A stretch of 10,053 bases of DNA from Candidatus Competibacteraceae bacterium (GCA_003527885.1 DPWB01000083.1:1-10053), one strand, 5' to 3'; counted from the first letter of the stretch, positions 1 through 6,576 are shown. Notes: a model not told the origin generated them from the letters alone. Made by a program: numbers and translations.

Positions 1-523
1 GGTTTCCGATGCCTGGCTCGGCGAAAAAGGCGGCCGCGAAAAGCGTTTTTCGCTGGGCTTTTTCAACGGGGCTTACCTGCAAAGTGGGCCGGTCGCGGTG
101 GTCTGGCGCGCTTCGGAGCTGGCGGCTTTCGCCAATCTCTGGCAGGGTGGCGGCGAGGAGCTGTCGGTGGATTTGATGCGCTATCCCCCCGACAGCCCGA
201 ACGGCCTGATGGATTATCTGTTCGTCCAGATCATGTTGTGGGGCCGGAGCCAGGGCTACGAATGGTTCGACTTGGGTATGGCGCCGCTGGCCGGTTTGCA
301 GAACCGCAGCCTCGCACCGCTGTGGAACCGCTTCGGCGCGCTGGTGTTCGGCCAGGGCGAGACTTTTTACAATTTTCGGGGCCTGCACCAGTACAAGGAC
401 AAATTCGATCCCGGGTGGGAGGCCCGCTATCTGGCGACGCCGGGTGGCTTGGCGCTGCCGTTGGTGCTGGCGGATTTGACGGCGCTGATCGCTGGCGGCT
501 TCAAGGGCGTTATCGGAAAATAA
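1..523 (+). CDS. mprF: MprF/LpiA phosphatidylglycerol lysyltransferase, C-terminal part (5' truncated by window)
   Basis: This is the last 173 or so codons of an aminoacyl-phosphatidylglycerol synthase. It transfers lysine (or another amino acid) from aminoacyl-tRNA to phosphatidylglycerol on the cytoplasmic face of the inner membrane, lowering negative surface charge. The frame is open from base 2, so the GTG at 98 is internal and not the start. Recognisable pieces of the GNAT-like catalytic domain (DUF2156 type) are FSLGFFN, SVDLMRYPPDSPNGLMDYLF, GYEWFDLGMAPLAGL, the FYNFRGLHQYKDKF segment and ARYLATPGG near the C-terminus. The N-terminal flippase membrane domain lies outside the window. 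The next gene, an AcvB homologue, starts 6 bases after the stop; lpiA-acvB pairing is known from Agrobacterium and Rhizobium. The family is secure; the amino acid transferred cannot be told from sequence. Confidence 0.9.
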   Translation, partial: VSDAWLGEKGGREKRFSLGFFNGAYLQSGPVAVVWRASELAAFANLWQGGGEELSVDLMRYPPDSPNGLMDYLFVQIMLWGRSQGYEWFDLGMAPLAGLQNRSLAPLWNRFGALVFGQGETFYNFRGLHQYKDKFDPGWEARYLATPGGLALPLVLADLTALIAGGFKGVIGK

Positions 524-529
524 CGGCTG

Positions 530-1975
530 ATGAGTGACTTCATGACTGTGCCCAAGCTGGCGCGAACAATGTGGCTGATCGCCGCTCTGGCGGCCGCCGG
601 CGCGCGGGCGGAACCGGCCGAAGAGACCCTGGACGATGCCGGTTTCGGCAAGTTGGCGGTCTATCGTGCGACCGACGAACCCAAAGGCGTGCTGCTGTTC
701 GCGTCGGGAGCCGGCGGGTGGAGCGCGGAGCTGACCGCCGCCGCCAGGGAGCTGGCAAAACTCGATTACGTGGTGGCGGCGATCAACCTGGATGACTATT
801 TGGCCCGGCTGGAGCGGTCGGATGGCGCCTGCGCCGATTTATCGCTAGATCTCGACCGTTTGAACCGGCTGCTGGAGCAGCGTTATCCCATCGAGACCCA
901 CCAGCCGCCGGTCTTGCTGGGGTACGGCGCCGGCGCGACGCTGGGTTACGCCGCGCTGGCCCAGGCGCCGGTCGAGCGCTTTCACGCCGGGCTGGGGGTG
1001 GACTTCTGCCCGGAACTGCCCCTGCGCAAACCGCTCTGCAAGGGTCCGGCGAATCTGGAGAGTACGCCGCGGCCGGATAACAAGGGCGTGCTTTTGAAAC
1101 CGGTCGCGCGGATGCCGACCACCTGGTTCGTGTTTCAGAACCGGCCCGCTTGCGATGCCGGGGCGGCCGGACAATTCGCCAAATCGATCCAACTGGCCCG
1201 GCTGAGCGAGTTGCCCGGCCCCGGTGGGATCAAAGCGTGGCAGCCGCAGGTTTCCGCCTTGCTGCAATGGCTGGACCCCAGCATCGTCAAGCAGGTGCAA
1301 CCCGACGCCAGCGTCAGCGGCGTACCGCTGACCGAGGTGCCGGCGACCGACGGTCCCGACCGACCGCAACTGGCGGTCATGCTGTCCGGCGATGGCGGCT
1401 GGGCGCTGTTGGATCGCGCCGTGACGGCGGAGCTGGCGAAAAACGGCCTGCCGAGCGTGGGGCTGGATTCGCTGAGCTATTTTTGGAAAGCCCGCCAGCC
1501 GGATGAGGTGGCACTGGATTTGGAGCGGGTGCTGCGTTACTACTTGGCGCTTTGGAAAAAGGAGCGCATCGTGTTGCTGGGCTATTCTTTCGGCGCGGAT
1601 GTGTTGCCGGCGACCGTCAACCGGTTGCCGCAAGACCTGCGGGACCGGATCGATCTGGTGGTGTTTTTGGGCCTGTCGGATTATGCCGCTTTCGAGTTCA
1701 AGCTGAGCAACTGGATCGGCGACGAACCGGACGAAGGCGACCGGCCGGTTCGCCCGGAACTGGAAAAAATGGCCGCGCTCAAGCGGCTGTGCGTTTACGG
1801 TGCGGATGAGGAGGACGCTTCCTGCCCGAAAGTGGCCGATCTGGGGATCAGCGCCGAAAAGATGCCGGGCGACCATCACTTCGATGAGGATTATCCGGGC
1901 GTGGCCCGCCGCATCCTCGACCGGTTGCCGCCGCCCCCCGCGCCAGCGGCGGGTCCACCCCCCGCCAAGAATTGA
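530..1975 (+). CDS. acvB: AcvB/VirJ family periplasmic alpha/beta-hydrolase (likely aminoacyl-phosphatidylglycerol hydrolase)
   Basis: A 481-residue exported protein. The N-terminus has a signal peptide-like stretch (charged start, hydrophobic LIAALAAAGARA, probable cleavage before EPAEE). Two related alpha/beta-hydrolase halves follow: the first around residues 50-250 (GVLLFASGAGGW), the second from about residue 280 (LAVMLSGDGGW). The second half carries the nucleophile elbow GYSFG (Ser353) and a C-terminal GDHHFDEDY with the likely catalytic His near 449-450. In the first half the elbow reads GYGAGA, so the serine position is glycine (about residue 133) and that half looks inactive. Agrobacterium AcvB hydrolyses lysyl-phosphatidylglycerol made by its operon partner LpiA; the same pairing here supports that role. 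Neither start (530 or the ATG at 542, which also gives a good signal peptide) has a convincing Shine-Dalgarno site. The C-terminus is proline-rich. Confidence 0.87.
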   Translation: MSDFMTVPKLARTMWLIAALAAAGARAEPAEETLDDAGFGKLAVYRATDEPKGVLLFASGAGGWSAELTAAARELAKLDYVVAAINLDDYLARLERSDGACADLSLDLDRLNRLLEQRYPIETHQPPVLLGYGAGATLGYAALAQAPVERFHAGLGVDFCPELPLRKPLCKGPANLESTPRPDNKGVLLKPVARMPTTWFVFQNRPACDAGAAGQFAKSIQLARLSELPGPGGIKAWQPQVSALLQWLDPSIVKQVQPDASVSGVPLTEVPATDGPDRPQLAVMLSGDGGWALLDRAVTAELAKNGLPSVGLDSLSYFWKARQPDEVALDLERVLRYYLALWKKERIVLLGYSFGADVLPATVNRLPQDLRDRIDLVVFLGLSDYAAFEFKLSNWIGDEPDEGDRPVRPELEKMAALKRLCVYGADEEDASCPKVADLGISAEKMPGDHHFDEDYPGVARRILDRLPPPPAPAAGPPPAKN

Positions 1976-1976
1976 A

Positions 1977-2810
1977 ATGGCCGTCTACGCCATCGGCGAC
2001 CTTCAAGGCTGCTACGAGCCCTTACGACGGTTGCTCGATGCGTTGCGCTTCGACCCCGCCGCCGATACGCTGTGGCTGGTCGGCGATCTGGTCAACCGCG
2101 GGCCTCGCTCGCTGGAAATCCTGCGGCTGGTGCGCGAGTTGGGCGAGCGGGCGGTCGCGGTCCTGGGCAACCACGACCTGACGTTGCTGGCCGTCGCGGC
2201 CGGCCGGGTGAAGCCCAAGCGCAAGGATACCTTCCAGTCGGTTTTGGGAGCGCCGGACCGGGCCGAACTGTTGGACTGGTTGCGCCGCTGTCCGTTACTC
2301 CATCACGATCCGGCGCTCGGCTTTACCATGGTTCATGCCGGATTGCCGCCGCAATGGGATCTGGCGCTGGCGCAACAGTGCGCGGCGGAAGTGGAAGGGG
2401 TTCTGCGCGGGCCGCTCTACGAGGAGTTCCTGGGCCGGATGTTCGGCGGCGAGCCGCGTCGCTGGCGGGACGATCTGACCGGCTACGACCGGCTGCGCTT
2501 CATGGTCAACGCCCTGACGCGAATCCGGTTCTGCACGTCGGACGGCGCGCTGACCTTCGACGATAAGGGTCCGCCCGGCAGCCAAGCTCCGACTTTGTTC
2601 CCGTGGTTCCAAGCGCCCGGCCGACGCAACGCCGATCTCAATGTGGTGTTCGGGCATTGGGCGGCGCTCGGCTACTATCGCGCGCCGGGCATTTTCGCGC
2701 TGGACAGTGGCTGCGTCTGGGGCAACCGACTGACCGCCATCCGCTTGGACGAACCCGGCGTGCCGGCCTGGAGCGTCCCGGCGGCCGGTTCGCCGCCGGC
2801 GCCGACATGA
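1977..2810 (+). CDS. apaH: Symmetrical bis(5'-nucleosyl)-tetraphosphatase ApaH
   Basis: A 277-residue enzyme, close to the usual size of about 280. It splits Ap4A into two ADP in the cytoplasm, controlling dinucleoside polyphosphate levels and, in Escherichia coli, RNA Np4 capping. The calcineurin-like metallophosphatase signature is complete: GDLQGCY (residues 7-13), GDLVNRGP (36-43), GNHD (64-67), MVHAGLPPQW from 118, FGHWA (225-229) and LDSGCVWGN (242-250). The ATG at 1977 follows the acvB stop by one base and begins directly at the family-typical MAVYAIGDLQG; longer in-frame extensions read back through acvB in another frame and are rejected. It overlaps folA by 4 bases (ATGA), so the two are probably translationally coupled. 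An apaH-folA neighbourhood is common in gammaproteobacteria. Confidence 0.96.
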   Translation: MAVYAIGDLQGCYEPLRRLLDALRFDPAADTLWLVGDLVNRGPRSLEILRLVRELGERAVAVLGNHDLTLLAVAAGRVKPKRKDTFQSVLGAPDRAELLDWLRRCPLLHHDPALGFTMVHAGLPPQWDLALAQQCAAEVEGVLRGPLYEEFLGRMFGGEPRRWRDDLTGYDRLRFMVNALTRIRFCTSDGALTFDDKGPPGSQAPTLFPWFQAPGRRNADLNVVFGHWAALGYYRAPGIFALDSGCVWGNRLTAIRLDEPGVPAWSVPAAGSPPAPT

Positions 2811-3403
2811 CGCCGACGCCGGCCCCGAACGCCCGCGCGGCGGACGATGACCCGCGCGTCGCGGTCAAGGCAAATCCCGCCGGGCCGCCGCAACTGGTGT
2901 TGATCGCGGCGCTGGCGCGCAACCGGGTGATCGGGCGTGACAACGCGCTGCCGTGGCATTTGCCGGCCGATTTGCGCTTCTTCAAGCAAACCACGATGGG
3001 CAAGCCGCTGCTGATGGGCCGGCGAACTTGGGAATCCATCGGCCGACCGCTGCCGGGCCGTCGAATGGTCGTCTTGACCGGCGATCCGACCTATCGGGCG
3101 GAGGGGTGCACGGTGGCGCATTCGTTGCGCGAGGCGCTGAGCCTGCTCGAGGCGACGCCCGAGATCATGGTGATCGGCGGCGCCGCGCTGTTCGAACAAA
3201 CCTTGCCGCTGGCCGGGCGGCTGTATCTGACTCGGGTGGAAGCCGACGTGCCGGGCGATGTCCGGTTTCCGGGATGGGATGCGCGGCGCTGGCGGCTGGC
3301 TTGGGAGGAGGCGCATCCGGCCGATAGCGGGCACGCTTGGCCTTTCCGCTTTCAACGTTGGGAGCGGCGCTGCGCTGCGAGCAGTGAAAGTCCCGTTGCG
3401 TGA
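2807..3403 (+). CDS. folA: Dihydrofolate reductase FolA
   Basis: NADPH-dependent reduction of dihydrofolate to tetrahydrofolate for thymidylate and purine synthesis. Family motifs: LVLIAALARNRVIG (30-43), the DNALPWHLPADLRFFK segment with the catalytic acid at Asp55 (equivalent to Asp27 of the E. coli enzyme), MGRRTWESIGRPLPGR (70-85), VVLTGD, and MVIGGAALFEQTLP (121-134) of the cofactor site. At 198 residues it is longer than the usual roughly 160, because about 29 Pro/Ala-rich residues precede the first strand and a short tail follows FRFQRWER. The start at 2807 overlaps the apaH stop as ATGA. No internal ATG lies before the core; a GTG near 2896 would remove the extension but would start inside the first strand. 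This is the last gene of the plus-strand operon. Confidence 0.95.
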   Translation: MTPTPAPNARAADDDPRVAVKANPAGPPQLVLIAALARNRVIGRDNALPWHLPADLRFFKQTTMGKPLLMGRRTWESIGRPLPGRRMVVLTGDPTYRAEGCTVAHSLREALSLLEATPEIMVIGGAALFEQTLPLAGRLYLTRVEADVPGDVRFPGWDARRWRLAWEEAHPADSGHAWPFRFQRWERRCAASSESPVA

Positions 3404-3436
3404 GGTTGGGTGGTTCAATCGTAAGCGTACGGTTTG

Positions 3437-3460
3437 GCCGTTTTGACAGACTCAAACGGC
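3437..3460. terminator. Imperfect hairpin between convergent folA and regA, possible terminator
   Basis: Within the 121-base gap between the two convergent operons, GCCGTTTTGA and TCAAACGGC can pair with one bulged T around a 5-base loop. It is placed where a bidirectional terminator is expected, but no clear T-run follows on either strand, so the assignment is weak. Nothing else was seen in 3404-3524. Confidence 0.3.
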
Positions 3461-3524
3461 GCCTTCAGATGGTCAAGATGTATGTCTATTCCCTTCCCAT
3501 CGCACCCGGTTTAAACGACGGTAT

Positions 3525-4073
3525 CTAGCGGGGTGCCGGCCGCTTGGCCAGCTTGCGCTGCAAGGTGCGGCGGTGCATCCCCAACTGGCGCGCGGTGGCG
3601 GAGATGTTGCCGTCGTTGTCGCGCAGCACCCGCTGGATATGCTCCCACTCCAATCGGTTGACGCTCAAAGGCCGAGTGCTGATCGGCGCGGCGGCATCGC
3701 CCGCCGTGGCGCCCAAGGCGGCCACCACTTCATCGGCGTCGGCCGGTTTGGCCAAATAGTTGATCGCGCCGAGTTTGATGGCGTCCACCGCCGTCGCCAG
3801 ACTGGCGTAACCGGTGAGTACCACGATGCGGATATCGGGATCGAGCGTGAGCAAGGACGGGATCAAGCGCAAACCGGAATCGCCATCTAGATTGAGGTCC
3901 ACGACGGCGTAGTCGGGCGATTCGATCCGCGCCTGACACAAGGCCGCCGCGCCGTCGTGCGCGACGGTGACGGCGAAGCCGCGCCGCCCCAAGGCGAGAC
4001 CCAACGCCCGGCAGAAAACGGGGTCGTCGTCCACCAACAACAAATTGGGCTGGCGGGCGCCAAGTGTCGTCAT
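3525..4073 (-). CDS. regA: RegA/PrrA/RoxR-type response regulator
   Basis: A 182-residue redox response regulator. The receiver domain (about 10-125) has the acidic cluster DDD at 15-17, phosphoacceptor Asp59 (VVDLNLDG), Thr87 (VVLTGYAS) and Lys109 (YLAKPAD). A short linker leads to a Fis-type helix-turn-helix at about 140-177, with NISATARQLGMHRRTLQRKL, the near-invariant recognition segment of the RegA/PrrA/ActR/RoxR family. These proteins control respiratory oxidases, carbon and nitrogen fixation or photosynthesis genes according to redox state. The ATG overlaps the regB stop by 4 bases (4070-4073, ATGA), so kinase and regulator are co-translated. Which genes it controls here is not shown, but two matching palindromes lie at 5376-5394 and 6148-6164. 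Confidence 0.94.
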   Translation of the reverse strand: MTTLGARQPNLLLVDDDPVFCRALGLALGRRGFAVTVAHDGAAALCQARIESPDYAVVDLNLDGDSGLRLIPSLLTLDPDIRIVVLTGYASLATAVDAIKLGAINYLAKPADADEVVAALGATAGDAAAPISTRPLSVNRLEWEHIQRVLRDNDGNISATARQLGMHRRTLQRKLAKRPAPR

Positions 4074-5305
4074 GCGGCTTCGAGCCGGGCGGGCAAATCG
4101 ATGCGGGTGCAGGTTCCGCCTTGCGGGTCACGCGATAGGGTGACATGCCCGCCCAGCCGCTCCAACGTCGCGTTGGCCAGCAGCAAGCCGACGCCGGAGC
4201 CGCCTTCCTTGGTGGTGAAAAAGCCCTTGCCCGCCTGTTGGGCCAGTTCCGGCGACAGCCCCGGACCCCGGTCGCGGATTTCGATGATCACCCGCCGCGC
4301 GTCCCAACGCCCCACCAGATCGACCCCTTCGGGGCAAGCGTCGGCGGCGTTGTTGAGCAGGCTGATCAAGGTCTGGCCGACGGTCTGCGGCGAATGAACG
4401 GTCGGCGGCGGCGGAGAGCCGGCGCAATGAACCCGCAGCGGCACCCGCGGACGAAGCAATTGCCAGCGGTTGCGCGTGCGCTCCAACAACTGATCCAACG
4501 GTTGGATCGCCTCGCGGTCGGCGCTCAAGTCGGCGGCGCGCAACAACTCACCGAGGATAACCTTGCACGTATTCACTTGCCCGCGCAGCGTCCGCAAGTC
4601 GGCGCGCAGCGAAATCTCCGCGCCGTATTCGTGTTCCAACTCCTTGGCCAGTACCGCGATGGTGGACAAGGGCGTGCCCAGCTCGTGCGCCGCGCCGGCC
4701 GCGAACATCCCCAGGGCCAAAATCTGCTCGTCGCGCAAGGCTTTCTCGCGCAGCCGGGCCAGCTCGCGGTCCCGCCGACGCAGCGCCGCCGCCAGCCGGG
4801 CCACGAAGCCCGCCACCAGCAAGGCGCTGATGACGAACACCAGCCACATCCCCCACAAGTGGGCGTGAAAGCCGGGTCCGTGGCCGCTCAGCATCCCCGG
4901 CAGCGGCAGATAATGGGACATCAAGACCGTATAGACCGCGACAGTCACCCCCGCCGTCGCCCAAACGCAAGCGGCCGGCAGCAGGGCGGCGGCGATCAGC
5001 AGCGGCAGCAACAGCAGCGACACGAACGGATTGCTGGCCCCGCCGCTGAAGTACAGCAGGCTCGCCAGCGCCAGTACGTCAAACTGCAAATAGCCGAACA
5101 ATTGCCAGGAGGTGATCGCGGCGGACGACCGGATCCGCCAGTACAACCCGATAAAACCCGAGGCGATCAGCGCCAGGAACAATCCGATCGCCCACCAAGG
5201 GAGCGGTTGCGGCGGCGTCAAGCCGAAACGCAGCCAAAGCAGCATGACCGCCGGTCCCAAAACCACCAACAGGCGGAGCAACAGCAAACGTCGTAAATCG
5301 TCCAT
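4070..5305 (-). CDS. regB: RegB/PrrB/RoxS-type redox sensor histidine kinase
   Basis: A 411-residue inner-membrane kinase, the partner of RegA. The N-terminal half (about 10-175) has roughly six hydrophobic segments. It contains GGASNPF (88-94), matching the GGxxNPF motif tied to ubiquinone binding in RegB. The dimerisation domain has the H-box AAHELGTPLSTIAV with His207 as phosphorylation site, then Cys247 (NTCKVIL) at the place of the redox-active cysteine of Rhodobacter RegB (Cys265). The ATPase domain shows the N-box NNAADA (318-323), DRGPGL (345-350) and GGSGVGL (368-374). Both known redox inputs therefore appear intact. It is the first gene of the regB-regA unit and is divergent from the CBS gene. 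No clear Shine-Dalgarno site precedes the ATG, but MDDLRRLLLL is a plausible N-terminus. Confidence 0.95.
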   Translation of the reverse strand: MDDLRRLLLLRLLVVLGPAVMLLWLRFGLTPPQPLPWWAIGLFLALIASGFIGLYWRIRSSAAITSWQLFGYLQFDVLALASLLYFSGGASNPFVSLLLLPLLIAAALLPAACVWATAGVTVAVYTVLMSHYLPLPGMLSGHGPGFHAHLWGMWLVFVISALLVAGFVARLAAALRRRDRELARLREKALRDEQILALGMFAAGAAHELGTPLSTIAVLAKELEHEYGAEISLRADLRTLRGQVNTCKVILGELLRAADLSADREAIQPLDQLLERTRNRWQLLRPRVPLRVHCAGSPPPPTVHSPQTVGQTLISLLNNAADACPEGVDLVGRWDARRVIIEIRDRGPGLSPELAQQAGKGFFTTKEGGSGVGLLLANATLERLGGHVTLSRDPQGGTCTRIDLPARLEAA

Positions 5306-5375
5306 CAGTCAGAGTCGTTCGGCGAACAGGGTCGATTTGATCGCCCCAAGTATAGGTTTTATCTCGCGCGGTCCG

Positions 5376-5394
5376 ATGCGGCGATATGCCGCAT
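5376..5394. promoter_or_regulatory. Palindromic operator candidate for RegA, regB/CBS intergenic region
   Basis: A perfect 19-base dyad, ATGCGGC-GATAT-GCCGCAT, in the divergent spacer between regB and the CBS gene. Its core is GCGGC-N5-GCCGC, fitting the paired GCGNC / GNCGC half-sites with variable spacing described for PrrA/RegA/RoxR regulators. It lies 70 bases from the regB start and 91 from the CBS-gene start, so it could serve either direction. The same architecture recurs at 6148-6164. Binding by the neighbouring RegA is inferred. Confidence 0.6.
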
Positions 5395-5442
5395 TCCTCG
5401 CCGGCCGGCGATCTCGTAGGATTCGGTCGAGCGCCGATGAAT

Positions 5443-5469
5443 CAGAGGCTTTGCCGCTTTCGGCCTCTG
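5443..5469. repeat. Inverted repeat in the leader of the CBS gene
   Basis: CAGAGGC (5443-5449) and GCCTCTG (5463-5469) are perfect 7-base arms separated by 13 bases. The structure ends just 5 bases before the GGAG Shine-Dalgarno site of the CBS gene. It could be a 5'-leader hairpin or a protein-binding dyad; no known riboswitch was recognised. Confidence 0.4.
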
Positions 5470-5474
5470 TTCCT

Positions 5475-5478
5475 GGAG
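5475..5478 (+). promoter_or_regulatory. Shine-Dalgarno site of the CBS gene
   Basis: GGAG lies 7 bases before the ATG at 5486. It fixes the start of the broken CBS reading frame and shows that the gene was once a translated unit. Confidence 0.6.
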
Positions 5479-5485
5479 ATTCTCG

Positions 5486-6093
5486 ATGACGCAACCTCAC
5501 CCACCGCCTTACCGACCGCTGCCGCCGCATCGGCTGGAAAGCGGCAGCCGGTTTTTTTGCCCCAAGCCGCCGCCGCTCCGGCGCGTTGTCCTCGGCGATC
5601 CCGACGCAACCACCATGACCGACTTGCGTCAAGTGGCCGCCTCCACCGTCGGACGGTCGACCCCTCTCGCCGAAGCGTCAGCCGTCACGATCGGGCGAGG
5701 GGTGCGCCTTCTGTTGGTCTGCGACGACGATAACGAAGTGGTTGGCGTGTTGACTGGCCGCGATCTCGGCGGCGGCAAGGCGGAGCGGATTTTGGCCAAA
5801 GCGGCGCTTGGGAGGAATTGGTCGTCGCTGATGTCATGACGATCAGGCCGAAACTGGATGCGTTGCTGATGGAGGGGGTCTCGCGGGCGCGGGTGGGCGA
5901 CATCATCGCCACGTTGCGGCAAGTCGACCGCCAACACGCGCTGGTGCTCGACGGCGAGCCAGAAACTGGAACCCAAGTGGTGCGTGGCATTTTCTCCCTA
6001 TCGCAAATCGGTTTGCGCCTGGGATTGAACATCGACCCGTCACGGCGACCGACCCCCTATGCCGAACTGGCGCGAGCAGGTTGCGTCATTTGA
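5486..6093 (+). pseudogene. CBS-domain protein, frameshifted
   Basis: Two adjoining plus-strand frames together make one protein of about 202 residues. The first (5486-5839) has a proline-rich N-terminus, then a first CBS motif: VMTDLRQVAA-like start, GVRLLLVCDDDNEVVGVLTGRDL. The second (homology from about 5814 to 6093) resumes with EELVVADVMT, then ARVGDIIATLRQVDRQHALVL and VVRGIFSLSQIGLRLGL, a second CBS repeat. The break fits loss of one G in the GGG at 5810-5812: restoring GGGG reads A-A-L-G-E-E-L-V-V-A-D-V-M-T without interruption. CBS pairs usually bind adenosine nucleotides; this protein has no attached enzyme or channel domain, so a regulatory role is only a guess. No slippery heptamer suggests programmed frameshifting. 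It may be a true pseudogene or a one-base sequence error. Confidence 0.8.
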
Positions 6094-6147
6094 ATGACTT
6101 TCCTGTGTTTCTCAATCGGATTGTAGCGATTTTCCAGGTTCCGGGGG

Positions 6148-6164
6148 TGCGACAATTTGTCGCA
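6148..6164. promoter_or_regulatory. Palindromic operator candidate for RegA, upstream of the PCuAC remnant
   Basis: A perfect 17-base dyad, TGCGACAA-T-TTGTCGCA, with core GCGAC-N5-GTCGC. It ends 73 bases before the ATG of the copper chaperone remnant and lies 54 bases after the CBS-gene stop. It shares length, spacing and consensus TGCGRCRATWTGYCGCA with the site at 5378-5392 (plus flanking bases). Probably a RegA/RoxR-type binding site controlling the downstream gene; this is inferred from the consensus. The remainder of 6094-6237 holds no gene. Confidence 0.62.
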
Positions 6165-6225
6165 TTCTCGTATTGTCTCGCACGATTTGGCATGGGCGAA
6201 TCACGTCAATCCGCCGCGTGACATC

Positions 6226-6230
6226 AGGAG
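6226..6230 (+). promoter_or_regulatory. Shine-Dalgarno site of the PCuAC remnant
   Basis: AGGAG lies exactly 7 bases before the ATG at 6238 and identifies that ATG as the original start of the now broken gene. Confidence 0.65.
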
Positions 6231-6237
6231 TTTGTTC

Positions 6238-6502
6238 ATGGGCCTGAAGCGGTTTTCCCATTGGTTGATCACGTGGCTGTCGATCGGCTTTTCTCCGCTC
6301 GCCGGGCGGCCACGGCTACCTGTTGGGAAACCTTAAGATCGTCCATCCCTGGGCCATGCCGGCGGCGGCTTCGACGCACGGCGGGGCGAGCGGCATGGGT
6401 TTAGTCGTCTTACGTAACGCCGGACGTCAGGCCGACAAACTGCGTTCAGTTTCCACGGTGATCGCCGCCAGAGTTGATGGGCGGTGCTTTGTTCAACGAT
6501 GA
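6238..6502 (+). pseudogene. PCuAC-type periplasmic copper chaperone, frameshifted and truncated
   Basis: The ATG follows a strong AGGAG site and encodes a signal peptide-like start (MGLKRFSHWLITWLSIGFSPLAG). That frame stops at 6334-6336 after 32 codons. From about 6304 the family sequence continues in the next frame: GGHGYLLGNLKIVHPWAMPAA, then GMGLVVLRNAGRQADKLRSVSTVIAAR, the typical N-terminal half of PCuAC (DUF461) proteins, which deliver Cu(I) to Cu-A or cbb3 oxidase centres. Removing one G from GGG at 6304-6306 joins the two parts as A-G-G-H-G-Y. After AARV the expected VELH segment and the C-terminal HxM copper ligands are missing; the frame ends at 6502 at roughly half the normal length. 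So this is a real remnant even if the indel were an error. Nothing was recognised in 6503-6576. Confidence 0.72.
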
Positions 6503-6576
6503 GCTGGTGACAACTCTCTAAAGAGTAAAATCAAATGATCGCGGTTAAAATGGATTGCCCGCGTCAGAAGTCGCCA

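Noticed and set aside
845..1879. 344-codon open frame antisense to acvB
   Set aside because: Gln/Arg/Pro-rich shadow in GC-rich DNA with no family motifs, while the opposite strand encodes a clear AcvB protein.
1800..1976. Upstream in-frame extension of apaH
   Set aside because: It lies fully inside acvB in another frame, and the ApaH family begins at the MAVYAIGD start at 1977.
4145..5296. 383-codon open frame antisense to regB
   Set aside because: Gln/Arg-rich shadow frame; the minus strand carries a complete histidine kinase with all expected motifs.
5800..5840. Programmed ribosomal frameshift in the CBS gene
   Set aside because: No slippery heptamer or obvious downstream stimulatory structure; a simple missing G explains the break.
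6508..6540. Terminator-like hairpin ACTCT-CTAA-AGAGT near 6514-6527
   Set aside because: Stem is only 5 base pairs, and the T-run, seen on the minus strand, precedes rather than follows it, so it does not fit a terminator for tonB.
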